Below, piece by piece: positions 34,296-35,066 of a DNA stretch of 35,066 nucleotides. The DNA is from Lacticaseibacillus pantheris DSM 15945 = JCM 12539 = NBRC 106106. Lineage in GTDB: Bacteria; Bacillota; Bacilli; Lactobacillales; Lactobacillaceae. Position 1 is the first letter of the stretch, and each line of letters starts with the position of its first letter. The stretch is taken from NCBI RefSeq assembly GCF_001311175.1, contig NZ_BBAI01000024.1, positions 1 to 35,066 on the forward strand, written 5' to 3'. The notes beneath the pieces were generated by a model that searched no databases, was not told where the DNA came from, and saw only the letters and a list, made by a program, of their open reading frames with translations. The translations under genes were made by a program, and so were the position numbers.

Positions 34296-34334
34296 AGAAG
34301 AGGCCTCTTCCGATCAGTCGGATAGGCCTCTTCT
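34296..34334. terminator. Hairpin between cadD and the XRE gene
   Basis: AGAAGAGGCCT (34296-34306) and AGGCCTCTTCT (34324-34334) form the outer stem, TCCGA/TCGGA the inner one with a TCAG loop. Weak T-tracts on both sides make it a possible bidirectional terminator. A third AAGAGGCCT copy lies near 34249. The remaining 34052-34295 holds no gene that I can see. Confidence 0.6.
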
Positions 34335-34346
34335 TTCATCTTGTGA

Positions 34347-34891
34347 CTAATGATCTGAGTGAAACGACTTGATTTCTTGAATCTGTTTATATAGTTTGTC
34401 GATTTCTTTCACTGGTAAATCTCGGTAGCGCGATTGTTTCACTATCTGTCGATCGTTCCTGTCAGTGTCTGGTACCCCATCCTCATCAACGGGTGTGTAG
34501 GGCTCAAAATATTTGAATATTTCTGTCAGTTCATCGGCAAGATGATCAATCTGACGCGGGGAGAAATCCTGCATTTTCCACATCAGTTGCTCTAAGCGCT
34601 CCAGTTTAGGAAGGTATTCCTCTATTCTATCAAGCGTGGTATCGATCCGATCAAGAATTGCGGTCGTGTTGTGAATCTCCTGTTCAGTAGGCGAACCCAG
34701 CAGGTCTACTGGTGCCACATTAAAAAAAACCGGGCGATGCGATCCAACGTGTCAAAGCTCGGATTGCGCTTGTTTTGCTCGATCTTTGAAATGGTATCAC
34801 GTTGAACCTCCGCCACGTTTGCTAGATCTTCTTGCGTGACGTGGTGCCGTTCTCTGAGTCGTTTAATGTTTCGCCCAATATTTTCAATCAT
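34347..34891 (-). pseudogene. XRE-family helix-turn-helix regulator with coiled-coil C-terminus, frameshifted
   Basis: Start ATG 34891 (MIENIGRNIKRLRERHHVTQ) with GAGGTG upstream. The HTH_3 domain covers residues 1-60: EDLANVAEVQRDTISKIEQN, then DRIARFF. The frame is lost in an A8 run at 34722-34729 (T8 on the coding strand); with six T it continues NVAPVDLLGSPTEQEIH, as expected after an IARFF helix. The C-terminal 120 residues are charged and probably helical (DRIDTTLDRIEEYLPKLERL), with no family I can name. Total about 180 residues. Phage or mobile-element repressors often have this layout, but no phage genes are seen nearby. Confidence 0.7.
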
Positions 34892-35006
34892 AAGATTCAC
34901 CTCGACACTCATCATATTATGTGAGCAATCTGCATGCAAGGTTTCAGTCCTACTGTTTCTCAATCTGTCGGGCTAAGTCAATAATTTACCGGCGACAGAA
35001 CTTGCT

Positions 35007-35066
35007 ATGCTTGAGTTACAGGTGAAACGCAGCCTGATTTTTGAGAAAAACGTGTCGCAGCAGGTA
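35007..35066 (+). CDS. Possible start of an unknown gene cut by the right edge
   Basis: ATG 35007 opens a frame (MLELQVKRSLIFEKNVSQQV) that runs to the end of the window. There is no good RBS, and twenty codons are too few to assign a family. GTG 35022 is another possible start. Confidence 0.25.
   Translation, partial: MLELQVKRSLIFEKNVSQQV

Noticed and set aside
1..35066. CRISPR arrays, rRNA genes, insertion sequences or prophage genes
   Set aside because: I found no regularly spaced repeats, no rRNA-like sequence, and no transposase, integrase or phage structural reading frame.

Overview
The window reads as chromosomal DNA of a fairly GC-rich member of the Lactobacillaceae. Evidence is the fabZ-fabT-fabH-acpP-fabD-fabG-fabF-accB-fabZ-accC-accD-accA-fabI order of the type II fatty acid locus, Gram-positive ribosome binding sites, lipobox-type binding proteins, and lactobacillus-type YueI, DUF998 and acyl-ACP thioesterase proteins. 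Species cannot be fixed from the sequence alone.

Layout. 1-1700: leftward pair of an AbrB-domain/DUF998 membrane protein and a YueI-like protein (runs off the left edge). 1807-3145: an NAD(P)-binding SDR gene divergent from a TetR regulator, followed by a 112-bp interrupted palindrome. 3355-5688: ADP-ribosylglycohydrolase and a membrane diguanylate cyclase. 5781-8738: an OppA-type lipoprotein divergent from an L-Ala-D/L-Glu-type dipeptide epimerase, a pairing that suggests murein peptide recycling. 8739-9690: no protein gene but a dense set of nested long-range inverted repeats, best read as a large structured non-coding RNA (about 850 nt) directly upstream of tRNA-Ala(CGC); this is the most interesting object here. 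10126-20824: FabT-type operators and promoters, then the full fatty acid synthesis operon ending with an acyl-ACP thioesterase and a terminator. 20985-26505: tagA, an ABC-2 exporter with a NarL-type two-component system, and rsgA. 26862-34051: a block of visibly lower GC with a nuclease-fold-like membrane-anchored unknown protein, an Rrf2 regulator, an OpuC/EgtU-type osmolyte or betaine-like importer, a LamG-like protein, an MDR oxidoreductase, a PPC-domain protein and a cadC/cadD-like pair. 34347-35066: an XRE regulator and the start of an unknown ORF.

A dominant feature is the number of reading-frame breaks: about 20 single-base (in one case two-base) shifts in 15 genes, including fabH, fabD, accC, fabI and rsgA, while the flanking translation on both sides of each break remains family-typical. 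Six lie in T or A runs of 7-8; the rest look like one-base losses. This is most simply sequencing or assembly error rather than gene death. I list such genes as 'pseudogene' with full reconstructed extents, and state where the frame changes.
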